From Kribbella sp. ALI-6-A (GTDB lineage Bacteria; Actinomycetota; Actinomycetes; Propionibacteriales; Kribbellaceae): a stretch of DNA of 64,000 nt. The notes beneath the pieces were generated by a model. It had not been told where the DNA came from. It saw only the letters and a list, made by a program, of their open reading frames with translations, and did not search any database. Positions 29,015 through 36,110 of this stretch are shown here, in pieces (positions within the stretch are counted from its first letter, which is position 1; every line of letters starts with the position of its first letter). The DNA is taken from the NCBI RefSeq assembly GCF_001984195.1, contig NZ_MTQN01000012.1:186001-250000 (forward strand). Direction: 5' to 3'. The position numbers and the translations under genes were made by a program.

Positions 29015-29647
29015 TCAGCTCTCCTTGACGGCGATCTGCTCGACCGTGTTGGCGACGTGCTCGAACGCGTCGACGGCGTCCTCCAGCAGGTCGATCACGG
29101 TCTTCACCTTCATCACCGTCAGGGCGTCGAACTCGCCGCTGAACAGCTTGGCGATGATCCGGCGGTGCACCGCGTCACCGGTGTTCTCCAGCCGGTTGAT
29201 CTCGATCCAGTACTCGGCCAGGTCCTTCATCGTGCGCAGCCGGGGCATCGTCTCGGCGGTCAGCGTGGCCATCCGCTGCAGAACCTCGATCTGCTCGGCC
29301 ACCTCCGTCGGCAGCGACTCCAGGCCGAACAGGTGGACCGCGTCGACGGCCTCCTCCATGAAGTCCATCACGTCGTCCAGGTCGGACGCGAGGCGGTAGA
29401 TGTCCTCCCGGTCGAACGGCGTGACGAACGTCGAGTTGACGCGGCGGATGATCGAGTGGGTGGTCTCGTCGGCCGCGTGCTCGGCGTCTTTCATCTGGCC
29501 GGCGATCTGGCTGCTGGCGGCCAGCCCGGTCCCCGCGGTACTGCCGAGCAGTTCGGCGAGGATGCGGGCGCCGTCGACGAGGTGATTGGCGGACTCGGTG
29601 AAAAGGTCGTAGAACGTCGGGTCGTTCGGACGCAGACGTAACGGCAC
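29015..29647 (-). CDS. DUF47/PhoU-like accessory protein of Pit
   Basis: 210 residues from the GTG at 29647, which has GGAG 7 nt upstream and yields the family-typical opening MPLRLRPNDPTFYDLF; a TTG at 29674 would add nine residues without a ribosome site. Helical, with PhoU-like motifs FVTPFDREDIYRLASDLDDVMDF and EIERLEN-type INRLENTGDAVHR. DUF47 proteins are normally encoded next to pit genes and modulate transport. A 13-bp palindrome (29694-29706) lies upstream. Confidence 0.9.
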   Translation of the reverse strand: MPLRLRPNDPTFYDLFTESANHLVDGARILAELLGSTAGTGLAASSQIAGQMKDAEHAADETTHSIIRRVNSTFVTPFDREDIYRLASDLDDVMDFMEEAVDAVHLFGLESLPTEVAEQIEVLQRMATLTAETMPRLRTMKDLAEYWIEINRLENTGDAVHRRIIAKLFSGEFDALTVMKVKTVIDLLEDAVDAFEHVANTVEQIAVKES

Positions 29648-29693
29648 TTCAAGCTCCGGATGAACGAGGGACAAACCGTGAACATGCTAGGGG

Positions 29694-29706
29694 CAACGGA
29701 CCGTTG
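29694..29706. promoter_or_regulatory. Perfect 13-bp palindrome upstream of the DUF47-pit operon
   Basis: CAACGG-A-CCGTTG, centred about 53 bp before the chosen start and immediately upstream of a TAGCAT -10-like hexamer on the minus strand. GTTCAC half-sites flank at 29678-29683 and 29742-29747 (minus strand). Candidate operator; regulator unknown. Confidence 0.4.
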
Positions 29707-29785
29707 AGTTGGCATCCGTGCTGGCAAGGTATCGCGAGATTGTGAACACATTGCCTCAAAGCGACCAATCCGTGACCAGACGGCT

Positions 29786-30094
29786 TCACCGGGTGATCAC
29801 CGCGTAGAGGTCGAAGAGCCCCACCAGCAGCACCAGACCGGCCGCTGCCCGGAGCACTCTGTCATGCCCCAGGAATCCCGGCGGACCCGACCGGGCGGCC
29901 CGCCGATAGACAGCGCTCACAGCGGCCCAGCAGGCGAGAGCCAGCACGATGACCACGACGCCGAGACCGGTCCGGACCACTGACGTACCGTGGCCCGAAG
30001 CGAGCAGGAGAACACCATTCGTGACCAGGCCGAGCGCGGTCCGGCGCCAGGCGAGCAGCGTGCGCTCGGGCTGCAGACCGGGATCGCGAATCAT
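29786..30094 (-). CDS. DUF202 membrane protein (second of pair)
   Basis: 102 residues from the ATG that overlaps the preceding stop (ATGA); GTG at 30100 is a less likely start. Three helices after a DUF202-type opening GLQPERTLLAWRRTALGL. DUF202/YidH-like proteins are small inner-membrane proteins of unknown function. It is the last gene of a coupled three-gene operon. Confidence 0.8.
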   Translation of the reverse strand: MIRDPGLQPERTLLAWRRTALGLVTNGVLLLASGHGTSVVRTGLGVVVIVLALACWAAVSAVYRRAARSGPPGFLGHDRVLRAAAGLVLLVGLFDLYAVITR

Positions 30095-30453
30095 CGCCAC
30101 AGGCTGAACAGCAGGCCGATCAGTCCCGCCGCGGCAATCGTTGCCCCGAGCATCAACGGCAGGCGGGTGACCGGGAGGCGGTCGCCGCGGCGCATCGCGG
30201 TCAGGTTCGCCTGCCAGCGGCGGAAAGCGCCTGCCGTGGTGATCAGGCCCACGCCGACCAGCACGATGCCGAGGATCCGGGCCGGCCAGCGGTCCCGGCC
30301 GAGGTCGAGGAACTGCACGGCCGACAGACCACCGGCATAACAGGCGAGTGATGTCCGCAGGTAGGCGAGATAGGTGCGCTCGTTGGCCAGCGTGAACCGG
30401 TAGTCCGGCTCCTCGCCGTTCGGTTCTTGCGACGCAGGCGGTACGGCGGTCAC
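30091..30453 (-). CDS. DUF202/YidH-family membrane protein (first of pair)
   Basis: 120 residues starting at the GTG that overlaps the nagZ-like stop (GTGA). A polar N-terminus (about 20 residues) is followed by the DUF202 signature DYRFTLANERTYLAYLRTSLA and three helices. The paired DUF202 proteins probably form a hetero-oligomer. Coupling to a peptidoglycan-recycling-type hydrolase hints at an envelope role, by inference only. Confidence 0.82.
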   Translation of the reverse strand: MTAVPPASQEPNGEEPDYRFTLANERTYLAYLRTSLACYAGGLSAVQFLDLGRDRWPARILGIVLVGVGLITTAGAFRRWQANLTAMRRGDRLPVTRLPLMLGATIAAAGLIGLLFSLWR

Positions 30454-31706
30454 CCGCAGCTCACCAGTCCACGGTTCTGCTTCAGCGTGAGGACGCGGCG
30501 CGCGCTGGCGTCGACCTGCGCCGCGAACGCCTTGTCCTGCTCGGCTTTGCGGACCACCGCGTTGATCATCGTCGAGGTGAGCGAGGCGTCCGCGGTGATC
30601 ACCACGTCACCTCCGGCGGCGATGAACAACGTCGCCCGATCACCGGCCGGCACGGAAGCCACCTCGGCGGCCGCGCCGACGTCGTCGGTGATCACCACCC
30701 CGTCGTACTGGAGGTCGCCGCGCAGCATTCCCTGGACAATGGTCGGCGAGAACACCGCCCGGTTGGTCTTGTCGATCTTGGTGTAGGTCACGGTGGAGAC
30801 CATCACCATGTCGCTGCCCGCCTTGATCCCGGCCGCGAACGGCGCGAGGTCGGCGTCGCCGCGGACCGTGACGGTGTCGACCACGCCCGAGGAGAAGTCG
30901 GTGTTGCCGCGGACCCGGCCCAGGCCGGGGAAGTGCTTGACCGACGTCATCACCCCGGCGGCGTGCATGCCCTTCACGAACGCGGTGACGTGCTCGCCCA
31001 CCGGGCCCGGCGTACTGCCGTAGCCGCGGTCCAACGCGCCGATCGGCGCGTTGTCGTCCCCCAGCGACTTCGGTACGACGTCCGCGACCGGCGCCAGATC
31101 GAGGTTCACCCCGGCCTGCTGGAGCTGCTCGCCCCACTGGGTCGCTTCGCTGGTGAGCTTCTGGGCTGACCAGCCGGCCTGGACGGTGGCAGCCGGGATT
31201 CGGTCGAAGCCGGAGCCCTTGAGCCGCTGGATCTTGCCGCCCTCCTGGTCGGCGGCGACGAACGGCTGGATCCCGTCGATCGTGGCCGCGGCGGTCGCCG
31301 CCGCCATCGCCGTCCGGGTGTGACTGAGGCTGCCGCCGGCGCCCATCAGCAGGACACCGCCCGGTTTCCTGGCCCGTACGACGGACCGCTCGGACGACGT
31401 CATGCCGGTCGCGCTGATGCCGGTCATGATCAACTGGGCCGCGCGCTCGCGCAGGGTGAGGCCGGCCAGCTTCTGGTCGAGGCAGCCCGTCTGCGGCGCG
31501 CTGGGCGACGGCGTACTGGGCGACCGCGTGGGCGTCGAGGGCTGAGGCGGCGTTGCCGTGGGCGTCGGCGGCGTGTCCGTCGGCGGGATGGGCACCGACG
31601 ACGACGGTACGGTGCTGGGACCGGCGGTCGGCGGGCTGGAGTCGGCGCATCCGGCAAGCATGAGTGCTGTGGCTGCGACGACGGCGACACCCTGGAAAGT
31701 CTTCAT
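30450..31706 (-). CDS. Glycoside hydrolase family 3 lipoprotein, NagZ/LpqI-like
   Basis: 418 residues. Signal peptide with lipobox LAGC (Cys about 20) and a long Pro/Thr/Ser-rich tether (about 22-75). GH3 features: KHFPGLGRVRGNTDFSSG, and the nucleophile Asp in GVVITDDVGAAAEV. Family members release beta-linked N-acetylglucosamine from peptidoglycan fragments. The canonical NagZ loop with an Asp-Ser-His dyad after FPGHGDT is not present in this form; the GLGRVRGNTD variant resembles actinobacterial LpqI. Two DUF202 genes are translationally coupled downstream. Confidence 0.88.
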   Translation of the reverse strand: MKTFQGVAVVAATALMLAGCADSSPPTAGPSTVPSSSVPIPPTDTPPTPTATPPQPSTPTRSPSTPSPSAPQTGCLDQKLAGLTLRERAAQLIMTGISATGMTSSERSVVRARKPGGVLLMGAGGSLSHTRTAMAAATAAATIDGIQPFVAADQEGGKIQRLKGSGFDRIPAATVQAGWSAQKLTSEATQWGEQLQQAGVNLDLAPVADVVPKSLGDDNAPIGALDRGYGSTPGPVGEHVTAFVKGMHAAGVMTSVKHFPGLGRVRGNTDFSSGVVDTVTVRGDADLAPFAAGIKAGSDMVMVSTVTYTKIDKTNRAVFSPTIVQGMLRGDLQYDGVVITDDVGAAAEVASVPAGDRATLFIAAGGDVVITADASLTSTMINAVVRKAEQDKAFAAQVDASARRVLTLKQNRGLVSCG

Positions 31707-31731
31707 CGACGCCCATTGTTACCGACTGGCT

Positions 31732-32217
31732 TCAGCTGGACTCCCACGCGGCACTGTCGTACGTGCCGCCGGAATGACGGGCCAGCGCGGCGCAGATGTC
31801 GTGCAGCTGCTGGACCTGCTCCTCGGTCAGCGCGTCGAAGACCGCCGCACGAACCGTTTCGACATGACCGGGCGCGGTGTCCTTCAGCTTCTCCCGGCCG
31901 GCGTCGGTGAGGATGGCCACTTGACCGCGCCGGTCCGACGTGATCCCTTCACGACGGACCCAGCCGACCTGCTCGAGCCGGTTCACCGCGTGCGACAGAC
32001 GGCTGCGTGATCCGAGCGTGGCGACCGCGAGCTCGCTCATCCGCAGCCGGCCGTCGGTGGCGTCGGAGAGCCGGACCAGGATCTCGAAGTACGTGTGCGG
32101 CATGCCGGCGTCGCGCTGCAGCTGCTGTTCGATCCGCCCGTTGACCACGCGCTGGGCCGCGATGAACGCACGCCAGGCCTGCTGCTCTTTGTCGTCCAGC
32201 CACCGGGGTTCCGCCAT
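31732..32217 (-). CDS. MarR-family transcriptional regulator
   Basis: 161 residues. The winged helix is clear: MPHTYFEILVRLSDATDGRLRMSELA, then GSRSRLSHAVNRLEQVGWVRREGITSDRRGQVAILTDAGRE, the beta-wing with the Asp-Arg-Arg signature. MarR proteins are dimeric repressors released by small aromatic ligands. Gene order leaves no obvious single target: nagZ-like operon follows and an EamA exporter precedes on the same strand (39-bp gap), so it may be the second gene of the exporter transcript. Confidence 0.88.
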   Translation of the reverse strand: MAEPRWLDDKEQQAWRAFIAAQRVVNGRIEQQLQRDAGMPHTYFEILVRLSDATDGRLRMSELAVATLGSRSRLSHAVNRLEQVGWVRREGITSDRRGQVAILTDAGREKLKDTAPGHVETVRAAVFDALTEEQVQQLHDICAALARHSGGTYDSAAWESS

Positions 32218-32256
32218 TACCGCAGCGTAGCCATCCCGGGGTCGTCACGCCCGTCA

Positions 32257-33165
32257 TCAACGCCCGGTCCGTCGATCCGGCCGGCGAATCAGCAGCACGG
32301 CCACGGCACAGACGACGATGCCGAACGCGGCGAGCAGTCCGATCGTCTCGTGGAACATCAGGTAGGCCATCACCATCGTGGTCGGCGGTACGAGGTAGAG
32401 CAGCGAGCTGATCCGGGTCGCGCCCGACAACCGGAGGTTCACCAGGTACAGCCCCCAGCCACCTGTGGTGGAGAAGACGACCAGCCAGACGGCCGCCCCG
32501 TAGAAGCCCAGCTCGTGCGGCACGGTCATCTGCGCGGTCGCGGTGGCGAAGCCGACGAACAGCACACCGGAGACCAGGCTCTGCAGGCAGAGCGCGTCCA
32601 GGAGGTGAGCCTGCGGTTTGCGCTTGCGCTCGATGCACGTGCCGGCCACCAGGCCGAGCAGACCGCCGAAGGGAAGCAGGAAGAGCAACGGCGAGCTGTG
32701 ACCGAGGTCATCGGCCACGACCAAGCCGACTCCCGCAAGCCCGATCAGCAAACCGGTCCACTGCACGGGCGATACGCGTTCGCCGAGCAGCGGTCCGGCC
32801 ACGGTGGCGATCAGGATCGGCTGCAGGGAACCGATCAGCGCCGTCACGCCGGCGGGGATGCCGTGGTCGATGCCGGTGAAGATCAGGCCGAGATAGACGA
32901 ACTGGGTCAGGAACGCCATCGCGACGTGGGTGACCAGGTCGGCACGGCTGATCCTCGGCCGACGGATCGCGAGTACGACGGCCGCCAGGGTGCCGGCCAG
33001 CAGGAACCGCCAGGCGAGCAGATCGACGGCCGAGCTGTACGCCGTACCCCAGCGGGCCCCGATGAAGCCCGAACTCCAGAACACGACGAACCCGGCGCCG
33101 GCCAGGAGTGGGATCAGGCGCGAGCCGGCTTGTCGGCGTACGGCGAGGGTCTCGGTGGTGGTCAT
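32257..33165 (-). CDS. EamA-family (drug/metabolite) exporter
   Basis: 302 residues with ten predicted helices in two five-helix EamA halves (about 20-145 and 160-295). Typical marks: WSSGFIGARWGTAYSSAVDLLAWRF in the first repeat and TGLLIGLAGVGLVVA, then YLVPPTTMVMAYLMFHETIGLLAAFGI in the second. Likely an amino-acid or metabolite/drug exporter; substrate cannot be read. Divergent from a TetR gene across a perfect palindrome, so probably repressed by it. Confidence 0.88.
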   Translation of the reverse strand: MTTTETLAVRRQAGSRLIPLLAGAGFVVFWSSGFIGARWGTAYSSAVDLLAWRFLLAGTLAAVVLAIRRPRISRADLVTHVAMAFLTQFVYLGLIFTGIDHGIPAGVTALIGSLQPILIATVAGPLLGERVSPVQWTGLLIGLAGVGLVVADDLGHSSPLLFLLPFGGLLGLVAGTCIERKRKPQAHLLDALCLQSLVSGVLFVGFATATAQMTVPHELGFYGAAVWLVVFSTTGGWGLYLVNLRLSGATRISSLLYLVPPTTMVMAYLMFHETIGLLAAFGIVVCAVAVLLIRRPDRRTGR

Positions 33166-33180
33166 GGCCTCGAAGTAACC

Positions 33181-33194
33181 ATACCGGTCGGTAT
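33181..33194. promoter_or_regulatory. TetR-type operator between eamA-like and tetR genes
   Basis: Perfect palindrome ATACCG-GT-CGGTAT, flanked by a further CATAC/GTATG-like half at 33202. It lies 16 bp from the exporter start and 10 bp from the TetR start, so bound repressor would block both. Confidence 0.8.
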
Positions 33195-33203
33195 ACTGTC
33201 AGT

Positions 33204-33836
33204 ATGGTCGATCAGCAGCTGAGACCGGTCCTGCTCGTCGAGCGCACCGGAACGGAGACGCCGGCCAAACCGCTGACGCCTGCGGGCGAGCGGATCCTGT
33301 CGGCGGCGTCGGCGCTGTTCTACGCCCAAGGGGTGCGGGCGGTCGGGGTGGACGCGATCGCGGACGCGGCCGAGGTGACCAAGAAGACCCTGTACGACCG
33401 GTTCGGGTCCAAGGACCAGCTGATCGCGGCGTACCTGGAGCGGCGGAACCGGGTCTGGCACGCGTTCCTGGACGAGCAGCTCGCGCGGCGGAAGCCCTCC
33501 GGGCCCGAGGAGGTAATCCTCACGCTGTTCGCGGCGCTCAGCGAGTGGATGGAGCAGTCACGGCGTGGCTGCGGTTTCATCAACGCGAGCGTCGAGCTGG
33601 CGGCGCCGGACCATCCGGCGATGCCGGTGATCGTCGGGCAGAAGCAATGGATGCGAGCCGAGTTCGTGGCGCAGGCAGAACTGGCCGGCTTCGACCAGGT
33701 GGAAGAGCTGGCGGATCGGTTGCTGCTGCTGCACGAGGGAGCTCTGGTCAGCTACCGGGTGGCGGCGATGGAGCACGCGCCGGAGGTCGCTCACCGCGCG
33801 GCGGCGGATCTGCTGGCCACCTGGCCGCGTCGCTAG
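33204..33836 (+). CDS. TetR-family repressor
   Basis: 210 residues from ATG 33204; the longer frame runs through the operator. N-terminal helix-turn-helix: ERILSAASALFYAQGVRAVGVDAIADAAEVTKKTLYDRFGSKDQLIAAYL (about 28-78), with KKTLYDRF as the recognition helix. C-terminal domain contains a Cys (RRGCGFINAS). It should bind the palindrome just upstream and control itself and the divergent exporter. Its TAG stop lies in CTAG (33833-33836), which is also the stop of the convergent channel gene. Confidence 0.9.
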   Translation: MVDQQLRPVLLVERTGTETPAKPLTPAGERILSAASALFYAQGVRAVGVDAIADAAEVTKKTLYDRFGSKDQLIAAYLERRNRVWHAFLDEQLARRKPSGPEEVILTLFAALSEWMEQSRRGCGFINASVELAAPDHPAMPVIVGQKQWMRAEFVAQAELAGFDQVEELADRLLLLHEGALVSYRVAAMEHAPEVAHRAAADLLATWPRR

Positions 33837-34489
33837 CGGCGCTTCGCGACCGTGAGGCCGACCAGCCGGGAGACGACCATCGCAACGTACCCGAGGCCGG
33901 CCAGCTGCTCGAGCATCACCACCGACCGCGCCCAGGACTTGATCGGGACGATGTCGCTCAGCCCCGTACTGGACAGGGTCGTGAAGCTCAGGAACAGCAG
34001 CTCCATCCAGGAGCGGTCGTGGTCCGGGTTGACCGCGGCGGTGAAGCTGCCCGGGTCGAGCGCCTGGACGACCACGAACACATAGGCGAATCCCCACGCC
34101 ACCAGGGTGAACGTCGCGCCGGTCGCGTAGAGCTCGTCGACGCTGACGTCGTGGTCGGACAGCATGTACCGCAACAGGCTGTAGGCCGCGTAGAAGTAGA
34201 ACGCGGCGTGGAAGGCGCCGGAGATCGGCACGATCACGTCGCTCGGGCGGAACGCGTCGACCAGTGACAGCACCACGGCCGGGATGCCCAGGCAGACGCT
34301 GACCCAGGTGAGCCCCGGCGTCGAGCGGACCGAGAAGACCGCGAGCACCAGCACCACGATGCCCAGCGTCTCGAACGCCACCCGGCCGCCGCGCGATCCC
34401 TCCATCGCCGGATACACCAGGACACCGAGCAGCTGCACCACCAGCAGGACGGCGGACGGGTGCCACTTGAGGTCAGACAACCACTTCAT
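33833..34489 (-). CDS. Two-helix ion-channel-like membrane protein with atypical selectivity filter
   Basis: 218 residues from ATG 34489 (GAGG 8 nt upstream; the GTG at 34501 has none). About six hydrophobic segments, the last two flanking a pore-like segment FLSFTTLSSTGLSDIVP. In potassium channels of the Ion_trans_2 family the filter reads T-x-G-Y-G-D; here it is TGLSD, so the second half keeps Gly and Asp but Tyr and the second Gly are Leu and Ser. Conduction and selectivity are therefore uncertain. No RCK or cyclic-nucleotide domain. Overlaps the thioesterase gene by 17 bp. Confidence 0.75.
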   Translation of the reverse strand: MKWLSDLKWHPSAVLLVVQLLGVLVYPAMEGSRGGRVAFETLGIVVLVLAVFSVRSTPGLTWVSVCLGIPAVVLSLVDAFRPSDVIVPISGAFHAAFYFYAAYSLLRYMLSDHDVSVDELYATGATFTLVAWGFAYVFVVVQALDPGSFTAAVNPDHDRSWMELLFLSFTTLSSTGLSDIVPIKSWARSVVMLEQLAGLGYVAMVVSRLVGLTVAKRR

Positions 34490-34994
34490 CGGTGTCCTCA
34501 CGGGAGGCGATGATCGCCTGGCGCCGGGCCAGCCGGTGGCTGCGCCGGATCTCGGCCTCGCGCATCCGGCGCCGGTCCTCGTCGTTCTCCGGTTCCACCT
34601 GCGGCACCTGCCGCGGCTTGCCCTCGGCGTCCACGGCGACGAACACCAGGTACGCCGTGGCGACGTGCACCTGCGGACCGACCGAGTCCCAGCGGTCCGC
34701 GGTGATCCGGACGCCGATCTCCATCGAGCTGCGCCCGGTCCAGTTCACCTGGGCAGTGAAGTGCACGACGTCGCCGACGCGCACCGGGACCAGGAACACC
34801 ATCTCGTCCATCGACGCGGTGACCGCCGGGCCACCGGAGTGCCGTGCCGCGACGACGCCGGCGACCGAGTCGACCAGCGTCATGATCACGCCGCCGTGCA
34901 CCGTGCCGAGCAGGTTGGTCTCGTTCTGCGCCGTGATGTGCGACAACGAGAGCCGGGCTGCCGACGACGGCCGCGACGCCGGTGTGTCCGCCAT
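34473..34994 (-). CDS. Acyl-CoA thioesterase, hotdog fold (YciA/BACH type)
   Basis: 173 residues. Hotdog-fold pattern: AARLSLSHITAQNETNLLGTVHGGVIMTLVDSVAGVVAARHSGG, with the HGG turn and the Asp on the long helix, followed by VTASMDEMVFLVPVRVGDVVHF. Hydrolyses acyl-CoA to free acid and CoA in the cytosol. The C-terminal tail (about 135-173) is long and highly charged (DEDRRRMREAEIRRSHRLARR). Co-directional and overlapping with the channel-like gene, which suggests one transcript. Confidence 0.88.
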   Translation of the reverse strand: MADTPASRPSSAARLSLSHITAQNETNLLGTVHGGVIMTLVDSVAGVVAARHSGGPAVTASMDEMVFLVPVRVGDVVHFTAQVNWTGRSSMEIGVRITADRWDSVGPQVHVATAYLVFVAVDAEGKPRQVPQVEPENDEDRRRMREAEIRRSHRLARRQAIIASREDTDEVVV

Positions 34995-35037
34995 GACTCA
35001 CTCCTCCGGATGGACTGCGGGCAGGATAACCGCCCGG

Positions 35038-35046
35038 TTGTCCACA
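35038..35046 (+). other. Isolated DnaA-box-like 9-mer
   Basis: TTGTCCACA, the form preferred in high-GC actinomycetes, lies between two divergent genes. It overlaps an imperfect palindrome GGATAACC(N4)GGTTGTCC (35024-35043), so it may be part of an operator rather than a DnaA site. Confidence 0.25.
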
Positions 35047-35109
35047 GCCGCCGAATCCCCGGCTCGGAACCGGTGAACTCCTCGTACTTTCTCTGGCGAG
35101 GAGGTACTC

Positions 35110-36051
35110 ATGACCATCCATCATCCGGATCCCCCAGAACGTGCTCCCGGCAACCAACCCGCCGATCGGTGCGCCCTGGCGCCGTTGACTTCCGCTCAGG
35201 CGGCGCATCTCGTCCAGCTCGCCGTGTCGGCGGCGGGCGAGCACGGGCTGCGAGCAACCTTCGACGGCGTCGACTCGCTGATCGTGAGACCTGGTCCGTC
35301 GCTGCCCGGGCTCGACTCCGACCTGATCGCCGGCCTGACCAACCTCGCCCGGATCGTCGCGACCGAGCATGCCCACCGCTGGCCTCACCTGGTCAACGAC
35401 CACTTCGCCTGTCTGAGCCGGCATCTCCGCCAGGGTCCACCCAGACCGCCCAGCGATCCGGCGCGCGACTTGCTGGCGCGGCTCGTCCCGACCAGCGCAT
35501 TGCCACCCGCCTGGACCGCCGGGACACCGGAGTTCCTGCCCGGCCTGCTCGCCGTGCCGGCAACGCAGGACGACGGCGTCGTCACGCTGCACCTCGACCC
35601 GTCCGACTACGGCATGACCCGAGCCGAAGCCATCGACACCGCCCTGGCCAACCTCCGCCGCCGACCCGACCAACTCGAGTACGCCGATCACGACGGCGCG
35701 ACCGTCGCCGTGCTCAGCGGCTCGACGTTCGCCGCCTCGCGTGCGCTCGTCCTCGACACCGTGCTGCGCGAAACCCTGCACGTCGAGAACCCGCCGTACG
35801 GCGTGCTCGTCGCCCTGCCGGCCCGCAATCTCCTGCTGGTGCACGTCATCAAGGACCTCTCGGTCCTGCCCGCCCTGGCCGTGATGCTCACGATCTCCCT
35901 GCGCACCTACGCGACGCAGCCTGGTCCGCTGACGCCCTGGATCCACCATGTCTCCGCTGGCACGTGGACTCCCGCCACGACCCAACCCGCAGACCTCAAC
36001 GCCATTCACCTCGCTCCCGCCTTCCAGGCGCTGACTCGCTCCCTCAGCTAG
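35110..36051 (+). CDS. Hypothetical protein
   Basis: 313 residues from ATG 35110, with an excellent site GAGGAGG 5-11 nt upstream. No signal peptide. N-terminus Pro-rich (1-25), then an alpha/beta protein with repeated Ala/Leu-rich helices; RPGPSLPGLDSDLIAGL, DPSDYGMTRAEAIDTALANL and GVLVALPARNLLLVHVI are the most structured parts. Composition and layout recall DUF1444-type proteins but I cannot assign it. Monocistronic, followed closely by the PLP decarboxylase. Confidence 0.7.
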   Translation: MTIHHPDPPERAPGNQPADRCALAPLTSAQAAHLVQLAVSAAGEHGLRATFDGVDSLIVRPGPSLPGLDSDLIAGLTNLARIVATEHAHRWPHLVNDHFACLSRHLRQGPPRPPSDPARDLLARLVPTSALPPAWTAGTPEFLPGLLAVPATQDDGVVTLHLDPSDYGMTRAEAIDTALANLRRRPDQLEYADHDGATVAVLSGSTFAASRALVLDTVLRETLHVENPPYGVLVALPARNLLLVHVIKDLSVLPALAVMLTISLRTYATQPGPLTPWIHHVSAGTWTPATTQPADLNAIHLAPAFQALTRSLS

Positions 36052-36110
36052 CTCTCGATCGGCACGTCACGCAAACGCTCGCACCCACGACCGGATGGGA
36101 CAGTCGGACC

